Source: Marinilabiliaceae bacterium (GTDB lineage Bacteria; Bacteroidota; Bacteroidia; Bacteroidales; Marinilabiliaceae). Taken from it: a stretch of DNA of 8,911 bases. The notes under the pieces were generated by a model. The model did no database searches, was not told where the DNA came from, and was given only the letters and a program-made list of their open reading frames with translations. A program made the position numbers and the translations under genes. The stretch spans positions 1-8,911 of the forward strand of contig JALVBA010000168.1 in NCBI GenBank assembly GCA_027010905.1, read 5' to 3'. How positions within the stretch are numbered: position 1 is the stretch's first letter; the number at the start of each line of letters is the position of its first letter. Below, in pieces: positions 6,195-8,911 of the stretch.

Positions 6195-8911
6195 ATGAAA
6201 AAAACAAAGCAACTTATCGTATTTCTATTAGTACAGTTTTTTATTGCTCAGACAATGATCGCTCAAATACCGGCAGGATTCAATTATCAGGCAGTTATCA
6301 GAAACAATGATGGGAGTTTGCTGAAAAATCATATCGTTAAAGCCCGTTTTACAATACTTGACAATGATAGTATGGTTGTTTTTACAGAATCTAATGCTTT
6401 TAATACAAATGAATACGGGCTGATTAATATTGTGATCGGCAAGGATAATACCGCCTTTGAAAATATCAATTGGTCAAACGGACCGTATGATCTGAAAGTT
6501 GAGATTGATACCGGTTCGGGATTTGAAGATTTGGGAATCACAAAAATATATGCTGTTCCTTATGCAAATCTGGCAAAAGATGTAGTCAATAATGATGATG
6601 CGGATACGGATCCGGCAAATGAAATACAATCTCTTACATTTAATGCTGCTACAAACGAACTCAGTATTTCAAACGGGAATTCCGTTACAATTCCTACCGG
6701 TGAAACCGATGCGGATGCAGATCCTGAAAATGAAATTCAAACATTGACAAAAAGTGGAAATCAAATAATACTCTCCAAGGAAGGCGGAAGTGTTACTGAT
6801 GAAGTTAATGATGCGGATGCAGACCCTGCAAATGAATTGCAAATACTATCTGTATCAGGAGATCAATTGACTATTAGTTCAGGTAATACTGTTACACTTC
6901 CCTCAAGCAGTACCGGTGATCAATGGGGTTCACAAGTAGTAGAGAGTGACAATTCTCTATCGGGAGATGGCACAAATACCAAACCATTGAGTGTTAATAA
7001 AAAATTTATTGTATTTGAAAGAAACGGAACTACCATACACCAAATATCATCTTATGATACTGATGATTTTATTTTAGGCAGGGAAGCTCTTCCTGTCAAT
7101 GGTGAGAATGTTACCGGCAAAATGCTTTTCTTCGACAAAAGCAAAGGTGCTTTCAGAGCAGGTAATTTAAACAAGTCCGATATATGGTCACCAAAAAATA
7201 TAGGCTCCTACTCTTTTGCAGTAGGTTACAATACCAAAGCAAGTGGTAGTTATTCCACGGCTATGGGGCTAAGTACAATAGCAAATGGCAACTATTCCTC
7301 TGCTATGGGGAGATATTCAACTGCAAGTAGTGATTATTCTACTGCTCTTGGGTATAATACAACTGCAAGTGGAAAAATTTCTACCGCCATGGGATATTCA
7401 ACAACCGCCCCATCATATAATGAAACTGTTTTTGGTAGGTACAATACCAAATATACGCCCAATTCCGCTGATGCATGGGATGATGATGACCGCCTGTTTG
7501 TGATTGGAAACGGAACCTCTTCAAGTGCACGTCACAATGCGCTAACCATTATAAAAAATGGTAAAACCGGTATTGGAACAGATACTCCTGCACAGAAACT
7601 GGAAGTTTCGGGTAAATTAAAGGTTGGAGATGATGAAGCTACTCCAACTGCCGGAACTATTAGATGGAATAGCACTACTAACGACTTTGAAGGATATACA
7701 GGTACTGAGTGGTTATCTTTAACCAAAAGTAATACGCTATGGGGAGAGCCCCATTCAAATAATGAAAACTATTCAATCACTGCTGATGATGGTGCTGCTA
7801 ATGATTTCTTTGGACAAAGCGTATCCATATCTGGGGACTATGCCATAGTGGGAGCTTATCTTGATGATGTGGGAGGAAATGGTAATCAGGGCTCTGCCTA
7901 TATTTTCCATAAGTCTGGGAATAACTGGAGTCAGCAAGCAAAGATAACTGCTGACGATGGTGCTGATAATGATAACTTTGGTAAAAGTGTATCCATATCT
8001 GGGGACTATGCCATAGTGGGAGCTTTTTTTGATAAAGTCGCAGGAAAAATAGATCAGGGCTCTGCGTATATTTTCCACAGATCGGGAGCTAACTGGACAT
8101 TGCAGACAAAAATCACTGCTTCCGATGGTGCTGCTGAAGATTGGTTTGGCGCAAGCGTATCTATATCGGGAGACTATACCATAGTGGGAGCGAATGGTGA
8201 TGATGTGGGAGGAAATGCAGATCAGGGCTCGGTTTATATTTTCCACAGATCGGGAGCTACATGGACACAGCTGGCAAAAATCACTGCTTCCGATGGTGCT
8301 GCTGTTGATCATTTTGGCACGAGCATATCCATATCAGGAAACTATGCTATAGTGGGAGCTTCGGGAGATGATGTGGGAGGAAATAGCGGTCAGGGCTCGG
8401 CTTATATTTTCCACAGGTCGGGCGCTAACTGGACACAGCAAGCAAAGATCACTGCTTCCGATGGCGCCTCAGAGGATCTCTTTGGCCGTAGCGTATCCAT
8501 ATCGGGAGACTATGCCATAGTTGGAGCAGATTATGATGATGTGGGAAGTAATAGTAATCAGGGTTCGGCGTATATTTTCCACAGATCGGGAGTTAGTTGG
8601 ACACAGCAAGCACATTTCACTGCTCCCGATGGTACTGTGAATGATTATTTTGGCAAAAGCGTATCCATGTGGGAGGACTATGCCATAGTGGGAGCAATTG
8701 GTTATGATGAAGGAGGAAATACAGAACAGGGTTCAGCATATATTTTTCACAGATCAGGATCTATATGGAGCCAGCAGACATATATTACTGCTTCCGATGG
8801 TGCTGCTCATGATCACTTTGGCAAAAGCGTATCCATATCGGGAGACTATGCCATAGTGGGAGCTTCGGATTATGGTGTGGGAGTAAATACACAACAGGGA
8901 TCAGCGTATAT
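6195..8911 (+). CDS. Secreted chimeric fibre-like protein: YadA-head-type repeats plus FG-GAP propeller (3' end missing)
   Basis: The frame is open from ATG 6195 to the right edge, giving 905 visible residues without a stop. Signal peptide: residues 1-24, cut after 'MIAQ'. Residues 25-131 are the same 'GFNYQAVIRN' domain as in the preceding gene, and 135-236 carry the matching three 'DADxDPxNE' units. Residues ~241-268 ('DQWGSQVVESDNSLSGDGT') and ~308-322 ('KMLFFDKSKGAFRAG') are linkers typical of Bacteroidota tail-fibre-like proteins. Residues 340-409 are five 14-residue YadA-head-type repeats ('STAMGLSTIANGNY'), with a sixth partial copy. Residues ~430-515 hold a collar ('GIGTDTPAQKLEVSG', 'GTIRWNSTTNDFEGYTG'). 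From residue 528 on there are seven 56-residue FG-GAP units ('FGKSVSISGDYAIVGA'), an integrin-alpha-like propeller type. Thirteen bases separate it from the upstream stop, so the two genes are probably co-transcribed. A surface adhesive role is inferred; whether a T9SS tag follows lies outside the window. Confidence 0.85.
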   Translation, partial: MKKTKQLIVFLLVQFFIAQTMIAQIPAGFNYQAVIRNNDGSLLKNHIVKARFTILDNDSMVVFTESNAFNTNEYGLINIVIGKDNTAFENINWSNGPYDLKVEIDTGSGFEDLGITKIYAVPYANLAKDVVNNDDADTDPANEIQSLTFNAATNELSISNGNSVTIPTGETDADADPENEIQTLTKSGNQIILSKEGGSVTDEVNDADADPANELQILSVSGDQLTISSGNTVTLPSSSTGDQWGSQVVESDNSLSGDGTNTKPLSVNKKFIVFERNGTTIHQISSYDTDDFILGREALPVNGENVTGKMLFFDKSKGAFRAGNLNKSDIWSPKNIGSYSFAVGYNTKASGSYSTAMGLSTIANGNYSSAMGRYSTASSDYSTALGYNTTASGKISTAMGYSTTAPSYNETVFGRYNTKYTPNSADAWDDDDRLFVIGNGTSSSARHNALTIIKNGKTGIGTDTPAQKLEVSGKLKVGDDEATPTAGTIRWNSTTNDFEGYTGTEWLSLTKSNTLWGEPHSNNENYSITADDGAANDFFGQSVSISGDYAIVGAYLDDVGGNGNQGSAYIFHKSGNNWSQQAKITADDGADNDNFGKSVSISGDYAIVGAFFDKVAGKIDQGSAYIFHRSGANWTLQTKITASDGAAEDWFGASVSISGDYTIVGANGDDVGGNADQGSVYIFHRSGATWTQLAKITASDGAAVDHFGTSISISGNYAIVGASGDDVGGNSGQGSAYIFHRSGANWTQQAKITASDGASEDLFGRSVSISGDYAIVGADYDDVGSNSNQGSAYIFHRSGVSWTQQAHFTAPDGTVNDYFGKSVSMWEDYAIVGAIGYDEGGNTEQGSAYIFHRSGSIWSQQTYITASDGAAHDHFGKSVSISGDYAIVGASDYGVGVNTQQGSAY
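6597..6902 (+). repeat. Three 'DADxDPxNE' units, paralogous to 3002-3307
   Basis: The units begin at protein residues 135, 172 and 206 and align without gaps to the block in the preceding gene. The last part (6708-6843) is much closer in DNA to 3113-3248 than the flanking signal-peptide and N-terminal domain sequence is. It includes a perfect 46-base identity (6798-6843 against 3203-3248). Confidence 0.8.
7212..7448 (+). repeat. YadA-head-type 14-residue (42-bp) coding repeats
   Basis: Five consecutive 14-residue units start at 7212, 7254, 7296, 7338 and 7380: 'SFAVGYNTKASGSY', 'STAMGLSTIANGNY', 'SSAMGRYSTASSDY', 'STALGYNTTASGKI' and 'STAMGYSTTAPSYN'. A partial 'ETVFGRYNT' follows. The pattern S-x-A-x-G-x-x-[ST]-x-A-x-G matches the left-handed beta-roll head repeat of trimeric autotransporter adhesins (YadA/Hep_Hag type). 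This recognition is by motif and period, not by a database search. Confidence 0.8.
7776..8911 (+). repeat. FG-GAP propeller array, seven 168-bp units (last one cut by window edge)
   Basis: Units start at 7776, 7944, 8112, 8280, 8448, 8616 and 8784, each exactly 168 bases (56 residues) apart with no indel between units. Each encodes 'ITASDGAxxDxFG', then 'SVSISGDYAIVGA', a 'DDVGGN' loop, 'QGSAYIFHRSG' and 'xWTQQAK'. The units are alike in DNA as well as protein: the bases coding 'SISGDYAIVG' are nearly unchanged throughout. Units 1 and 2 share the variant 'tctggggac', while later ones mostly have 'tcgggagac', suggesting stepwise duplication. The array may continue beyond the window. Confidence 0.9.

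Noticed and set aside
7773..8312. Long open frame on the minus strand (179 codons)
   Set aside because: It lies inside the FG-GAP array and repeats with the same 56-codon period, so it is a shadow of the coding strand and shows no recognisable protein.

Overview
The window looks like chromosomal DNA of a Bacteroidota bacterium. The base composition is clearly AT-rich (judged by eye, not computed). Two proteins end in type IX secretion (T9SS) type A sorting domains. Start codons are preceded by A/T-rich leaders with no Shine-Dalgarno sequence. Several domain types are typical of Bacteroidota surface proteins. Genus or species cannot be told from the sequence. All five genes are on the + strand with gaps of 48, 26, 53 and 13 bases, so they may form one transcription unit. 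No gene-free stretch exceeds 60 bases, and I see no RNA gene, insertion sequence, CRISPR array or convincing terminator.

Layout: (1) 1-1530, the 3' part of a secreted delta-60-repeat protein, probably a seven-bladed beta-propeller, with a T9SS tag. (2) 1579-1977, a stand-alone response-regulator receiver domain with no output domain. (3) 2004-2549, a small secreted protein with a 'TQGFQQP' motif and a T9SS tag. (4) 2603-6181, a 1192-residue secreted fibre-like protein. It is dominated by about 35 copies of a 17-residue Asn/Gly-rich repeat and ends in an uncharacterised domain plus a coiled coil. (5) 6195 to the right edge, a second fibre-like protein that runs off the window. It starts with the same N-terminal module as gene 4, but then carries 14-residue YadA-head-type repeats followed by a strictly periodic 56-residue (168-bp) FG-GAP propeller array.

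Taken together this is a surface-protein locus. Genes 4 and 5 are tandem paralogues in their first ~236 residues, with a patch of near-identical DNA, but carry entirely different shafts and tips. That is the pattern expected of modular adhesins or fibres that evolve by domain swapping and repeat expansion. The receiver-only protein among them is the only regulatory candidate. Adhesive function is inferred from architecture and nothing in the sequence proves it.

The most interesting points are the phase-exact 17-residue repeat with a higher-order loop module in gene 4, the chimeric YadA-head/FG-GAP architecture of gene 5, the patch of apparent gene conversion between the two genes, and one propeller unit that looks like a compensated double frameshift.
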